Shown: positions 19,827-31,079 of the stretch, in pieces
Layout: every line of letters starts with the position of its first letter
Position numbering within the stretch: the stretch's first letter is position 1
From: Scortum barcoo
Taxonomy: Eukaryota > Chordata > Actinopteri > Centrarchiformes > Terapontidae
DNA: 64,000 nt
NCBI GenBank assembly: GCA_023238725.1
Contig: CM041535.1
Span: 20,579,230-20,643,229, forward strand
Reading direction: 5' to 3'
Program-made: the position numbers and the translations under genes
Notes under the pieces: generated by a model
Told to the model about the DNA's origin: nothing
The model's database searches: none
Seen by the model: only the letters and a program-made list of their open reading frames with translations

Positions 19827-21519
19827 TATTGATGATTTCAAGGAGACCAACAGGTATGTCTCAGAAACCTTTGGGACATTCATGTGTAGAAGTCGATGGA
19901 TGTAAACTTTGAAATTGCAAACAGGGGGAAGGAAACAAAGAAAAAACTATTTGGGAGACGTGTTTGATATATACATGTGTCAACAAGGACTCTAATAGTT
20001 TGCTGCAATCAATGAAACAAGCAGTTATGAAAAACAAATAGTACATAATTTGAGAATGGCACTTTATTACAATTTATGGTCTTAACTGCAGCCACAGTTA
20101 GTGTTCCTGTGGGACAGGACCACACATGCAGGATATTCTCTGAAGAGAAACAAGCAGATGTCTTTAATACATGCAAGAATTTATCACGGTTGGGTGAAGA
20201 GAAGAAAAAGAGTGAGATAAAGATGAGAGAGAGAAAAGGAAGAAGAGAGTGGCGGAGAAAGTGATGCAGAGATTACGCACCTCCTTCCGCCCGATCTTCT
20301 CCTCCTCCACCCCGGGTTCCCTCCGTCCTTGCTGACAGAAATACATTAACTGAGACACGCTCGCCTTGAAGTTCCTCCCTCAGCAGCTGCTGTCTCAAAC
20401 ACTTTATTGAGTTATCGAACAGAGAATATATATGACAAATGGAGTCAACAGACTGGGCTTTGGTTTACATCCCTATCCAAACACTCTGTGTTTACTCCAG
20501 GAAATCAAAGTATAAATCTGTTCCCGGTCCATGTGTAGATCAATAGTCTGCTTCAGATACCTTAAGGTGCCTGTCAACAAACACACGAATCATATTGTGT
20601 CGAATACCGAAATGCTTCCTCTCCTTTTAGTGACTTATTGCAAAGCCAGGGCCCTGTGTAATTAACCAAACGACCTCTTTGTCATTTGCACATGCACAGG
20701 GTGCCAAAGATGGTCTTTCATTGTTGCTAAATGTATGCAGACACACATTTATTGCATTTGTCTTTGCGTTGGTATTTGTCAAATGGCAGCACAAGAGGGG
20801 TTAACACCAGGCCCAGTGACTGTTCACCAGAGGAGGTGGAAACCCCTGAGACACACACACACATCTGCCAGACTCGTTCAGAGCCTCATCCTCCCTCTGG
20901 CTGTATGGAAGTCTGTCAACACAGTCCCCCGATCCCTCCTCTGTCCAGGGGTGAAAGGAGAAGGGTGAGGGGGAAATATGAAGGTTTGACCAGAGGGAGA
21001 ACGGAAACTGTTGATTTTTTTGGCATATCTGTTTGACTGCTGAGTGTCTGCACGTCTAACTGCGTGTATATGTATTTTCACACAGTGCTGTGCTCGTGTG
21101 TGAGTTTGCCCATATTCTGTATGCATACAGTTCTTTACTGTGTGTGTAAATGCAAACAGTGCAGCTAAAAGGGCGGTAAGAACTCTCTCTTTGTCACCGG
21201 ATGAGTCAGCATGTTGTTTACAGAAGTTGTTGTTGGAGCAACAACAGAGCCTTACCCTCTGAGTCCCAGTGTGCCTCATTAGCTGCTGCCATTTCAGCTC
21301 TTGTTCCCTTGTTAATCACCTCAGTCGATCAACTCTATGTGCGATCAGTTAAATTCAGTGATTAAGTGGAGAAAGCTGAGAAATGCAGCTCAGTGTAGAT
21401 TTAGGCAGCTACACAGGAAGAACATGCGCGCAGACAAAAAGCGTTGGTTTAGTCAAGAGAATAGACGTGGAGCATCAATTGGATTCAGGCCTGTGTGTGT
21501 CCCTCTCAAACTGATGTAT
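19827..21519. other. Non-coding stretch right of the LTR element
   Basis: I see no recognisable gene. The part at about 20,270-20,400 is GC-rich and holds a possible small exon, listed separately. CA-rich patches lie at 20,850-20,870, and TG-rich DNA at 21,030-21,160. Confidence 0.5.
20281..20331 (-). CDS. Candidate 51-nt microexon, unknown gene
   Basis: On the minus strand a tract ending TATTTCTGTCAG precedes a GC-rich block, and GTGCGTAA follows it, so both splice sites fit consensus. The block is 51 bases (17 codons) and open in phase 0: QGRREPGVEEEKIGRKE, strongly charged as many microexons are. It also lies in a longer open frame (20358-20164), so openness alone is not informative. I recognise no protein. 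It may be chance. Confidence 0.2.
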
Positions 21520-21862
21520 TAGTACTTTAAGTTTTGTTACTTAAGTACTATTAATGTCTTTTCACACTCTGACTAACAATTTCTTTGTTATGATTATTTC
21601 CTTTTTGTTTCTATCGTTAAACTTGCAAACTGTCTTGCCTGATGACAGGAAAAAATCAAATTATGCATCATATTTGATGTGCTGGTCATATGTGACTGTA
21701 GCTGTGAAAGGGTTAATAAATGTAAAGAATTAAACAATACGATATTAGCCTGTGGTATGTGGTGAAGCAGAAGTATACATGGAAATACTGACCCAAAGTA
21801 CAAGTGATTCATAACTGTACTTAAGAAGAGTGCTTGAATTGATAAGTTGCTTTCCACTACTG
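21520..21862 (-). repeat. Percomorph interspersed repeat (hAT-like MITE), diverged copy
   Basis: On the minus strand it begins CAGTAGTGGAAAGCAACTTA (21862 down) and continues with AAGTACAG..., ACTTGTACTTTG and GTATTTCC...ACTTCTGCTTC. This follows the layout of a repeat family common in percomorph fish that begins near CAGTGGTGGAAAGTAACT. The far end is hard to place. Recognition is from memory, not alignment. Confidence 0.55.
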
Positions 21863-22406
21863 TATCAATGCCGCTATGCTGCAGTTCCATCATTTCTAAA
21901 TGTATATGCCGACAATACTTCACCACAAATCTCACTGTTGATTGTAGAAAAACACTTAGACCAGCAAAAAGAGCACGAAGAAGCCTCTTAACTACATTAA
22001 TGACAGAATTGGTAATGAGTTGCATTCCGCCCCTGGTTGCAATCAAGCCACACTAAAGTGTCCTTTGACAAGAAAGTCACATCTGCCCTGGCGAGCTCTG
22101 ACCCTGAGTGATAAATGCACTGAAGAATAAGGAACAAAAAGGGAATGACACTCTTTATGACAAAATTATGTTGAAAAAAACTGGATGAAAGTTGGATGTA
22201 TGGCATCGGGGTTGGTTCCTCAAAGCAAGAAAAAGGATCTTGTTTAACTTCTCCAACTTTATCTTCTCCAACACATCCTCTTGCATGTTTTCTTGTTACA
22301 CTTTGCCATTTGTGAATTGTAATAAACACATCTCTCTATAAATGTGTTTCTTTTTTAAGGGCTTTCACCTGATACTTGAATAATGATGTTCAGCAAATGC
22401 TCAGGC

Positions 22407-22408
<2 letters not shown>

Positions 22409-22462
<54 letters not shown>
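22409..22462. repeat. (TG)27 microsatellite
   Basis: Fifty-four bases of perfect TG, the longest dinucleotide tract in the window. It is likely to be length-polymorphic. Confidence 0.97.
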
Positions 22463-22465
<3 letters not shown>

Positions 22466-24229
22466 GAACACAGGGTTTATAGATAGTGGCTTTAATGAGC
22501 ATCATTCAGTGCCAATCTAATATGACCTTGTTGCGTTCTACTTTGTTCCATTTGAACATTGCATTATTATTCAAGAAGAAGCAAGCAAGTCTAATATATA
22601 TGAATACACAAACATTTTTTTCAATAAGTAGGCCACTTGGGCATAATGATAAAGAAAAACTGAAATGAGACTGAAAAACAACCATCTCAAAGTCATTGTA
22701 TTGTCGTCTGTCTAATGCATTACCATCTGAGCCCATTAGATGTGACAAGCAAGAAACAAGACTGTCAAGAATATTTCCAGGCACCTGAAATCTTTTTTTT
22801 TTATTAGAACTGTGTTTACATTAATTTGCTTTGCTTCTGTCATTTCACGTCGAAGCAACATGACATCTAGTCATTTATGTTGAGATAGTTTTTTTATGTT
22901 AATTCCTCTCATCTCGTTGGAAATAAGTAAACATGACTGACACCTTGTTAAAGGTGAACCACACAAATTCACGGTGCCCAATTCACGGTGTCAATTTCCA
23001 TATTATCATCAGGCCAGAAACACGCACATGGTAAGAGATGGTTGTTATGGAATCAACACACTGTGAGGATACAGGAAATCATGGAAATGGCATACCATTT
23101 GTAATTAGCACTAATGTATTCTGTTTTTATCCCATAAAATCATTTCCTTAAGCTTTTCTCAGCAGTGTTTGCTCTCAAGATTTTTGTTTTCAAAGCTGAT
23201 GGATTTGCTCTCCATATCTAAATTGAATTTGTTCTGTTTATCAAACGTTTTCAAACATGTGCGCGCTCTTATCTGTCCAAGTAAACGTCCCTCTTTGTAG
23301 CACCACGTTTTTTGTTTTTTTTTGTTTTTCTTTTTATCCTGAACACTTCTCTCTTATGTATGGCCACGTGCTGTCTCATTCAAGGGCAGTCCACTCACCT
23401 GCGCTTCATCCTTGAGCGTAGATTCCCCCCGGTGAGCGGCGCTGACCTCAGTGCAAATGCAGATGAGCATGTGGCCGGTGCCAACTCGAGATCGAGACCT
23501 TTTCTCCCTTTGGTTCAAACATGAGGGGTTATTTTAGCACCTACACCTTGTTTTTTTGTGTGTTTGTTTTTTTCCTGGATGAAAATATGTTTATAAGTGT
23601 TCTGCCTCTCATCTGTCTTCTATCAGCACCCTGTCAGTCACTGAGTGGATGCAGCAGTTCAGAAGTCATACTGACCTTGACAAAAAGAGCTGTCCTCTAG
23701 TGACACTGCTGCATACCAATGTCTCAGTGTTGTTGCTCTGAGATGTAAATTGATATATTCAGTAGGTATTCTGAATTTTACTGGCTTTTCTATAGAGTCT
23801 GTTAAGTAGCTGTCTAGTGGGGGAAAAAAGACTTGAATAATGTCAACAGGATTTTTATGCATTTCTATTATTATGCATATTTATCATATGTTGAGACTAA
23901 CTGGTATATTGACCCATATAACAGGCGACTATTTATATTCTTGTGCAAAAGATGAATAAATAATCAAAATTAAAAGTTTTGCAACCTTATTTAGAACATA
24001 TTTAATTATATATTATTTGCACTTCTATGTTGTCTGTACTCTGTTATATAGTAAGATTTTCAGAATAATCTTCGTATTTTGTTGAGGAGAAACTGAAGCT
24101 TACATCTTGTTAAACTCTTGCTGTTGATACGCTGGTTTAGCCAGTCTCATGAAGTATAAGCAGCACTCACAACAAGCCTTGCAAAACAGCAGAAAGTTAC
24201 ATTTATTCCCTCGTTTTTTCTGAGCAATT

Positions 24230-24620
24230 CCTTCCACAGCACATCGGTCCTATTGTACTCAGTGGCACGCATGTCGTCCCCTAATTTTCCTAAGCACACT
24301 AACCTTTCACAGCACAATGTGATAATGGTGGGTTTAATGTCATATTGTCGCTTATTGAGGGCAGATAGGGGAATAATGTGGGAATTACACAAAAGATTAA
24401 GTGGAATAAATATCCCACATACAATTGTGAGTGGCATGAGACTGATCGGAAAGGTGGATGCCAGAGCTGACAATGTACATATCATTTAAAAGTGCCAGAG
24501 GTCCCGTTTAATTACAGGTGAGAAGTAATGCAAAGGAAAGGCATTCATTTACGCAGCCCTTCCCCTGTCATATTATGACATTACACCAAATGAAGACATA
24601 CAGGCATGTAGAAATGTTGT
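24230..24620. other. Candidate conserved non-coding element
   Basis: Complex sequence free of simple repeats, open on both strands (24253-24489 plus, 24485-24147 minus), with no protein-like translation. It contains TAAT-type and GATA-type motifs (GATAATGG, CAGATAGG, TTTAATTACAGG). The texture resembles a deeply conserved enhancer, but no alignment was available. Confidence 0.3.
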
Positions 24621-25574
24621 TCACACTAAAAAAAAAACATTGTAACTCCAACACAGCCTTGCTTGTTAAATGACTACTACAATAGCTGATGGTAGGCATA
24701 GCAAATTATCTCAGAGGATGTTGTTTTCTTTGCTCCTTAGAACTAAGAGGAAGCAGAGTAAATATTCACTCTAATTTTAGGAAATCCTGGAACAGCTGAG
24801 CTTCTTTGCATATCCCTTCGTTTTTTCAACATGCCTCAGGAAATCAGTGTAACCACTGTCAGCTACATGCTTCCCACTGCCACAATCTAGTTCAGCATTC
24901 TGTGGGTTTTATTTGAGTGAAACTGCAACAGAATCTGTAAAAGATTGTAGGAAAAGGCAGTTAAATGTCTCCATTCATTTTATCAAATAGCTTATGTAGG
25001 TGAGCATAATCTCATGACTGGTCTCTGAGATCTAATTTTAGAAACCTTTTAACTCTGTAGCAGTGGGTAAGCCTGTAATATTCTTTGACATGTCTGAGGA
25101 ACGGATCAGTTTCAATTTGTCATTCAGTAAATGATTTTTTTCTTTTTCAGTTCATGTTAATGGAGCAACTTGGAGTTCAAATATATTTTTCTAACCTTGC
25201 TAGTTTGTGCTTTTCAGCAGATAACAAACAGATTTGAAGATCTGTGATTACATAGAGGCAAAAAGTTCAGAAGCATGGCTCAGCAGTTCAAACTTTCTCT
25301 CCTTGTGTGGACCCAATTTCCCCTCTTCACGCGGGCTTTCTCTGGGTAAAGTCTTGCATTTCTTTGGAGTTGCAAACAGGTGAATACAAACTCTAAATTG
25401 CTCCTATGAGTGTAAGTGTATGTGTTTATGCAGGAGCCCAGCAGTAGGCTAATGAAGTGTCCAGGGTGTTTTTTGCAGCGCATGCTGATGATAAGCAAGT
25501 ACAGAAAGTGGATGAGTGGTTACACACAGCCATATGGATATAGCTGCATGTGAAAAGAGAGCTACAAAGGGTGT

Positions 25575-25588
25575 GGGGGGGGGGGGGG
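25575..25588. repeat. G14 homopolymer
   Basis: Fourteen consecutive G residues after GTGT. It is prone to sequencing and assembly length error, and could form quadruplex-type structures. Confidence 0.9.
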
Positions 25589-26569
25589 TATGTTTTCCTT
25601 GCAGTTGTACCCCTGAGGTTGTTGACTGACACCTCAGTGAGCGAGACAGGTATAAATTGCTCTTACGACTGGGATATAGTGAAAGATAGAAAAGAAGGGT
25701 GAATAACTTAAGCCTGGACTGGTATAGAAAGAAAGAGGAGTTGAATGAGGAGAAGACGAGTGGAAAATGTGCCTGCTGAGGCGTAAAATTAGCAATTACA
25801 TTGGGTGTCATCAGTAATGACTATTTCAGTGCAGATATAGAGGGTTAATGTCCAACAGTGAGACTGTAATTCAGCCATTACACCTGTGTTCAATCAGCCG
25901 GTCAGAGGAGGCTGTGATGGAGCACAACCTGGCTCAAAAATCGCACCTATGCACCGATAAGCCAAGATGGCCGCCATCTGCTGGGAAAGCTTTCAGAGGC
26001 AATTTATTTTTTAAGACCCATATGCTGACCTTGGCTGTGAAAGAACAAATTTGTATGAAAACACATCGTGGGTTTTATCCGTCTGTGTGTGTGAGTGTGT
26101 TTGTTTAGTGCTGGTGTGTTTGCATGTTGCAGAATTTTTTCTTTTTCCGTCACGGGAACGAGTGCAACAGCTGAGTCTGGGAATTAAATTGGCTTAAAAA
26201 CAGAGGTCAGTGATGCAGTTCAAGTTGAAAATGACAGGTGAGGAGACAGATTTATTTTAGCTTGACACAGTGGGAACTTCAGGGATTTGTGACTACGCAG
26301 ATATAATCAATCCACCGGCGTGAATGTAATTAGAGAAACTAACTTTTTATTTTAACTTCAGTTTATATATTGCTTTTTTCTGATGGGACAAACCTTGTGA
26401 AGAAATTATCACGCATGGTTTCTCAAAACTGACATCTTCATTTTCACATTTACACAACCACCTTCATGTCTGGCAAATCTGTCTACCAAAATAGTCCCGC
26501 TCATTTGGTTTGATTATTCTGCAGCTCTCATAAAAAATAACCATCTGTCCTTGGTTTCCAGAGGAAGCG

Positions 26570-26990
26570 CTTTTTAAAACCCCTACGCTTTCATTCATCA
26601 CCATGATGTCACATCTATCACCGTGGCGACGGGAATACAAATGAGGTGGATGCGCACTCAGTGGCCCGCTGTAAATAATTTACTGTTTTGTTTTATTGGA
26701 AACAGAGACACAACATTATTTTCTGCTAGGACTCCCCTTGGCCAAGGTCTGCAGACACATTCATCCAGGAAGCACCATATAGAGAAAGTTAAATCTCATT
26801 TTTATGTGTCTTTATTATGCATTATCACTTTAACCATTAAGGAGGGCTCTCTCATGGCCTGGACATACACTGGAGTGCTGTTAGCGAGATGGCTTGATGC
26901 ATCACAGCTCCTCGAAGCCATATGGCGAAAGGATATATCATGGATATATCATGATGTATTAGTTATGCTTTTAGAAGCCAGAGTTGGACA
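26570..26990. other. Candidate conserved non-coding element
   Basis: About 400 bases of balanced sequence with one 130-codon open frame on the plus strand (26623-27015, non-ATG start) whose translation shows no domain. It includes CTTTAACCATTAAGG and GTAAATAATTTACTG, which look like homeodomain/forkhead sites. Two near-identical GGATATATCATG units lie in tandem near 26,930-26,953. Confidence 0.25.
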
Positions 26991-27554
26991 TGTTCGCTTT
27001 TCTCTTTTGTTGTAATGATGAAGTACGTGTTATCTTGCAGGCACAGGAACAAAAAAAAATAAAACCCACATATATGAATACATATATGGTTATGCACAGA
27101 CACATCTAGGCAAACACCCAACTTCTGGCCTCTCCACCACCCGCCCCTGTCCCCTGTACTATAACTTACTCCATTTCTATTCAAGCTGAATTTAAAAACA
27201 GTCCTTGGCAGAGCATGCATCCAGCCATTTAAAGTGCAACTCCGAACGTTAATCCTGGTGCACCAGTTCACTGACAGTGCTGATTATAAAAGCTTTAATT
27301 GCTAGCTTTAATTACCCAAGCATCGCCACTGGAGTGACAGTTTTAGAACTCTCCACTTTCTGCACCTTTAAACTTGCCAGCCAGTCGTAATCCTGTTGGG
27401 AGGGTGACATAGTGGAATTGGCTGTGGCCATGCTCCACAGTTACTTTTCAACAGTGCACAAACCAATCTAATCAAACCTTATGAACTAAAGCCCACCCCA
27501 ATCTATGAGACTGACATTACACTCCCTTTAGGTGCCTTATTTTCCTATTTCCTC

Positions 27555-27780
27555 AGTCTTTAAAGCTGCACTAATCAATATTTTCATATTAAATGGGTCA
27601 CATAACCAAGTGCAATGTGCGAGGTGTAACTTCTAGGGACGAACACAGAGAATTATCACCTGACCGTGAAGTTCCCCTCAGTTTTACAGAGCCTTTAAAC
27701 ATCTCTCCCCTTGTTGCTTTTTGTTTCACGGCCTGCATCTTTACTCTTGATGTTCTCCCGACACTCATTTATTGAAAAAG
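27555..27780 (+). repeat. Probable percomorph interspersed repeat
   Basis: The start (AAAGCTGCACTAATCAATAT, about 27,561-27,580) is a phrase I recall at the edge of an abundant percomorph repeat, and the sequence continues without coding signal. The downstream boundary is uncertain. Recognition is from memory only. Confidence 0.35.
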
Positions 27781-28459
27781 CTCTGATAAACCAACTGCAT
27801 TCTGCTCAAAATCTGCTCATGCTGTTTAAGAAAACTTGTCTCTATGTGCAGTGTGCTTGCCATACATGAATATTTGTGAAATTCAACACTATCCACTTGA
27901 GCAAATACAAAACATTAGGCTTCCAGTGTTAACTGGTGGATTTCTCCAGCTAAGGCCTCACACGGTGGGGCTTCGGTACCCCAGTGTTGTGCCTCCATTT
28001 CCTCTTGTTTCTTGGGCCCGTTCGGCCAAACGTTTCTGACATATCTCTTGTCCCCTCTCTTGCCCAAAGCAGCCACTATACCAGAACTATCCACCCGAAG
28101 AAAATCAATTTGTCTACCTCTGATGCGTGCTGCACATCCGTCACTTTAAGCCCCGGCTCGCTTGTTCATTTGCAGAGAAGACTTCGGCTGGCCTCAAGCA
28201 TGTGGACGAAGCAGACTGTTGTCAGCAAGCTAAAGACCAAATTTACGAAAAGATGACCAGAGCACCACCTCAGCTGACAGGCAACGCAAGTGAAACAACA
28301 ATTATAGATACATACAGTACATTTAAATGCAAGGGATCCAGTTTTTTTCCTCATTTGTCCATCATGTTACACTCATACTGCACTGTACTGTACTCATTTA
28401 GGAGTGAGTGTTGAAAAAATGAATTTTTGGACCAATAGTACTCACCAAACAACCAAACC
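27781..28459. other. Non-coding stretch left of the Tc1 element
   Basis: No recognised gene. A frame at 28127-28414 follows a fair 3' splice-like site (CATTTGCAG at 28167-28175), but no good donor follows, so I do not call an exon. Confidence 0.45.
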
Positions 28460-28461
28460 TA

Positions 28462-28665
28462 CAGTGGGGCAAAAAATTATTTAGTCAGTCACCAAGTTGT
28501 GCAAGTTCTCCCACTTAAAAAGATGAGAGAGAGAGGCCTGTAATTTTCATCATAGGTACACTTCAACTATGAGAGACAGAATGGGGGGAAAGAATCCAGG
28601 AAATCACATTGTAGGATTTTTAATGAATTAATTGGTAAATTCCTCGGTAAAATAAGTATTTGGTC
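28462..28665 (+). repeat. Left terminal inverted repeat of the Tc1 element
   Basis: About 204 bp. It aligns with the reverse complement of 29674-29875 from the CAGTGGGGCA tip to AATAAGTATTTGGTC, with scattered mismatches and small indels. In long-TIR Tc1 elements the outer and inner parts hold the transposase binding sites. Confidence 0.9.
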
Positions 28666-28832
28666 ACCTACAAACAAGCAAGATTTCTGGCTCTCACAGA
28701 CCTGTAACTTCTTTTTTAAGAGGCTCCTCTGTCCTCCACTCGTTACCTGTATTAATGGCACCTGTTTGAACTCGTTATCAGTATAAAAGACACCTGTCCA
28801 CAACCTCAAACAGTCAGACTCCAAACTCCACT

Positions 28833-29656
28833 ATGGCCAAGACCAAAGAGCTGTCAAAGGACACCAGAAACAAAATTGTAGACCTGCACCAGGCTGGGAA
28901 GACTGAACCTGCAGCTAGGTAAGCAGCTTGGTGTAAAGAAATCAACTGTAGGAGCAATTATTAGAAAATAGAAGACATACAGGGCCGCTGATAATCTCCC
29001 TCGATCTGGGGCTCCACCGCAAGATCTCACCCCTGTGGGGTCAAAATGATCATGAGAACGGTGAGCAAAAATCCCACAACCACACGGGGGGACCTAGTGA
29101 ATGACCTGCAGAGAGCAGGTTGTGTTTGGAGGAGAAAGAATGCTGAGTTGCATCCAAAGAACACCATACCTACTGTGAAGCATGGGGGTGGAAACATCAT
29201 GCTTTGGGGCATTGTTTTTCTGCAAAGGGACCAGGACGACTGATCCGTGTAAAGGAAAGAATGAATGGGGCCTAAGGGCCATGTATCGTGAGATTTTGAG
29301 TGAAAACCTCCTTCCATCAGCAAGGGCATTGAAGATGAAACGTGGCTGGGTCTTTCAGCATGACAATGATCCCAAACACACCGCCCAGGGCAACGAAGGA
29401 GTGGCTTCGTAAGAAGCATTTCAAGGTCCTGGAGTGGCCTAGCCAGTCTCCAGATCTCAACCCCATAGAAAATCTTTGGAGGGAGTTGAAAGTCCGTGTT
29501 GCCCAGTGACAGCCTCAAAATATCACTGCTCTAGAGGAGATCTGCATGGAGGAATGGGCCAAAATACCAGCAACAGTGTGTGAAAACCTTGTGAAGACTT
29601 ACAGAAAACGTTTGACCTCTGTCATTGCCAACAAAGGGTATATAACAAAGTATTGA
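28833..29656 (+). pseudogene. Tc1 transposase, broken
   Basis: The family product is a DDE-type transposase of about 340 residues with an N-terminal paired-like HTH DNA-binding domain. Here the ATG at 28833 (MAKTKELSKD) opens a frame that reaches a TAA at 28920-28922 after 29 codons because of a small indel. Later parts are open in other frames: 29046-29243 has the DLVNDLQRAG region and the VKHGGGNIMLWG motif, and 29182-29412 contains FQHDNDPKHTA, which holds the second catalytic aspartate. The last acidic residue lies in NPIENLWRELK, encoded near 29,461-29,493. An internal deletion at about 29,115-29,121 removes the end of the HTH region and the first catalytic aspartate. The gene ends with TGA at 29654-29656. 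Confidence 0.93.
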
Positions 29657-29673
29657 GATGAACTTTTGTTATT

Positions 29674-29875
29674 GACCAAATACTTATTTTCCACCATAAT
29701 TTGCAAATAAATTCTTTAAAAATCAGACAATGTGATTTTCTGGATTTTTTTTCTCATTCTGTCTCTCATAGTTGAAGGTATACCTATGATGAAAATTACA
29801 GTGACCTCTCTCATCTTTTTAAGTGGGAGAACTTGCACAAGTTGGTGGCTGACTAAATACTTTTTTGCCCCACTG
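29674..29875 (-). repeat. Right terminal inverted repeat of the Tc1 element
   Basis: About 202 bp, the inverted partner of 28462-28665. It begins just after the transposase stop with GACCAAATACTTATTTTCC and ends TTTTTTGCCCCACTG. Fewer differences from the family pattern are visible here than on the left. Confidence 0.9.
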
Positions 29876-30250
29876 TAGATGATGTTTGATAGCTGTTAAC
29901 TGTCATTGCTCACAAACCCCCTTGTTTACTCTAATAGTTACTGGTCGTCTGCGACAGGCTTAAAGTGGAACACAGTTTCACATTCACAAATCCATAAGAT
30001 GGACTTAGGTTTAAATACTATGTTTCTATTGGTGCTCTTTTTCACAAAGATTCTTATTATTATGCAAAAACAGGATATTTCCTTCTCTTCCACAGCCTAA
30101 GAAAAGTTGACAGGTGAGCTGGTGCGAAGTTGTGATACCTTTTAAATTTAGCTCCATCTAACCATGTTAATTTGCAACTTTCACAACACTTGTCAAACCC
30201 TCTTGCAGGTTGCATTGACAACATAAAAGGAAAAAGATGGGAACTTATCA

Positions 30251-30285
30251 TCTTTGTGACTGTAAGAGTAGCACAGTCACAAAGA
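30251..30285. repeat. Perfect 13-bp inverted repeat (hairpin)
   Basis: TCTTTGTGACTGT (30251-30263) and its exact reverse complement ACAGTCACAAAGA (30273-30285) are separated by nine bases. The hairpin directly precedes a short ACATAA tandem array. Confidence 0.9.
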
Positions 30286-30288
30286 CAT

Positions 30289-30311
30289 AGACATAAACAT
30301 AAACATAAACA
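30289..30311. repeat. Short (ACATAA)n tandem repeat
   Basis: Three to four ACATAA-like hexamer units next to the hairpin. Confidence 0.8.
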
Positions 30312-30339
30312 TATACTCCCAAGTCAAATCCTTTTTAGG

Positions 30340-30660
30340 ACCTTGTGACATTTAGTCTAATTGCTTAATACCTTGGATCTGAGGCCATTAATTGAGACAC
30401 ATAATTAAAGTTAATTGCAAATGGGGAGATGTATTTGAAATGGCACTTTAGACTGCAGCAACAAATGTTCCTCTAGATCATTATTATCATAAGTCTGTAA
30501 TTTAATGTGGAGCATAATTAATTAATTTAGAGTGTCATTAAAATACTTTACTTTGTCGTACCACTGTGCCATCAGTCTCTGTTCACAATCTGTGCACTCA
30601 CTGATTCAAGTTATATCATAGAGGTAAACACTTTGTCACATCAAGTAGGATTTTTATGAA
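30340..30660. other. Candidate conserved non-coding element
   Basis: The block is dense in TAAT/ATTA cores (CTAATTGCTTAATACC, CCATTAATTGAGAC, AAGTTAATTGCAAATG, GCATAATTAATTAATTTAG) interspersed with unique sequence. Such clusters are typical of homeodomain-bound developmental enhancers. This is an inference from motif density only. Confidence 0.3.
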
Positions 30661-31079
30661 TGATGTTTAGTTTTTTTTTCTTGTGCAGAGCAGTCTGTGA
30701 CTCTTTCAAGTCCTCATTAGTGCCACAAACAAATCAGTGTCTGGGCTAATCTGTGCCATTTTTAAATATCACAATAAAGCAATCAACATAATCATAATCA
30801 ACATCAAATTACACAAAAATCCAGCATGAGCTACTGTTTATTAAATTATGCAATCTTATCTGATCAATGATGTCAAAAATACTGTGCATTACAGACAATT
30901 AACAGACAATCCCCAATTTCATTATTAAGACATTATTGGACCTCATAGCACAACTACTGCTCCTGGACTTCCACCTCACAGACACCCCTGTCTCTCTGTT
31001 TTAGAGGGTTTTATAACAGATCCCTACACTAAAGAGAGCATTATGTACTTTCTATCTGTGTTCATAATCCTGAGCCACC

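Larger units (their letters stand above)
22463..27554. other. Non-coding stretch with candidate conserved blocks
   Basis: I see no gene. There is a G14 run at 25575-25588 and a TG-rich patch at 26,080-26,125. Two complex blocks (24230-24620 and 26570-26990) are listed separately. Confidence 0.5.
28462..29875 (+). mobile_element. Tc1/mariner transposon, internally deleted copy
   Basis: A 1,414-bp element starting CAGTGGGGCAAAAAA and ending in the reverse complement, flanked by TA on each side (28460-28461 and 29876-29877), the standard Tc1 target duplication. It has long inverted repeats of about 200 bp and a degraded transposase gene on the plus strand. Both sequence and structure match a Tc1-like family widespread in teleosts. 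The copy is non-autonomous through frameshifts, a premature stop and an internal deletion near 29,115-29,121. The ends look intact, so it could in principle be moved by transposase supplied elsewhere. Confidence 0.95.

Noticed and set aside
21594..22046. 150-codon minus-strand frame
   Set aside because: It overlaps an old hAT-like repeat copy; the start is fortuitous and the translation has no domain.
28176..28289. Possible plus-strand exon after CATTTGCAG
   Set aside because: The acceptor is fair, but there is no acceptable donor at a sensible position, and the frame simply runs on into AT-rich DNA.
29027..29518. 163-codon minus-strand frame
   Set aside because: It is the antisense shadow of the Tc1 transposase pseudogene, whose plus-strand frames show the family motifs.
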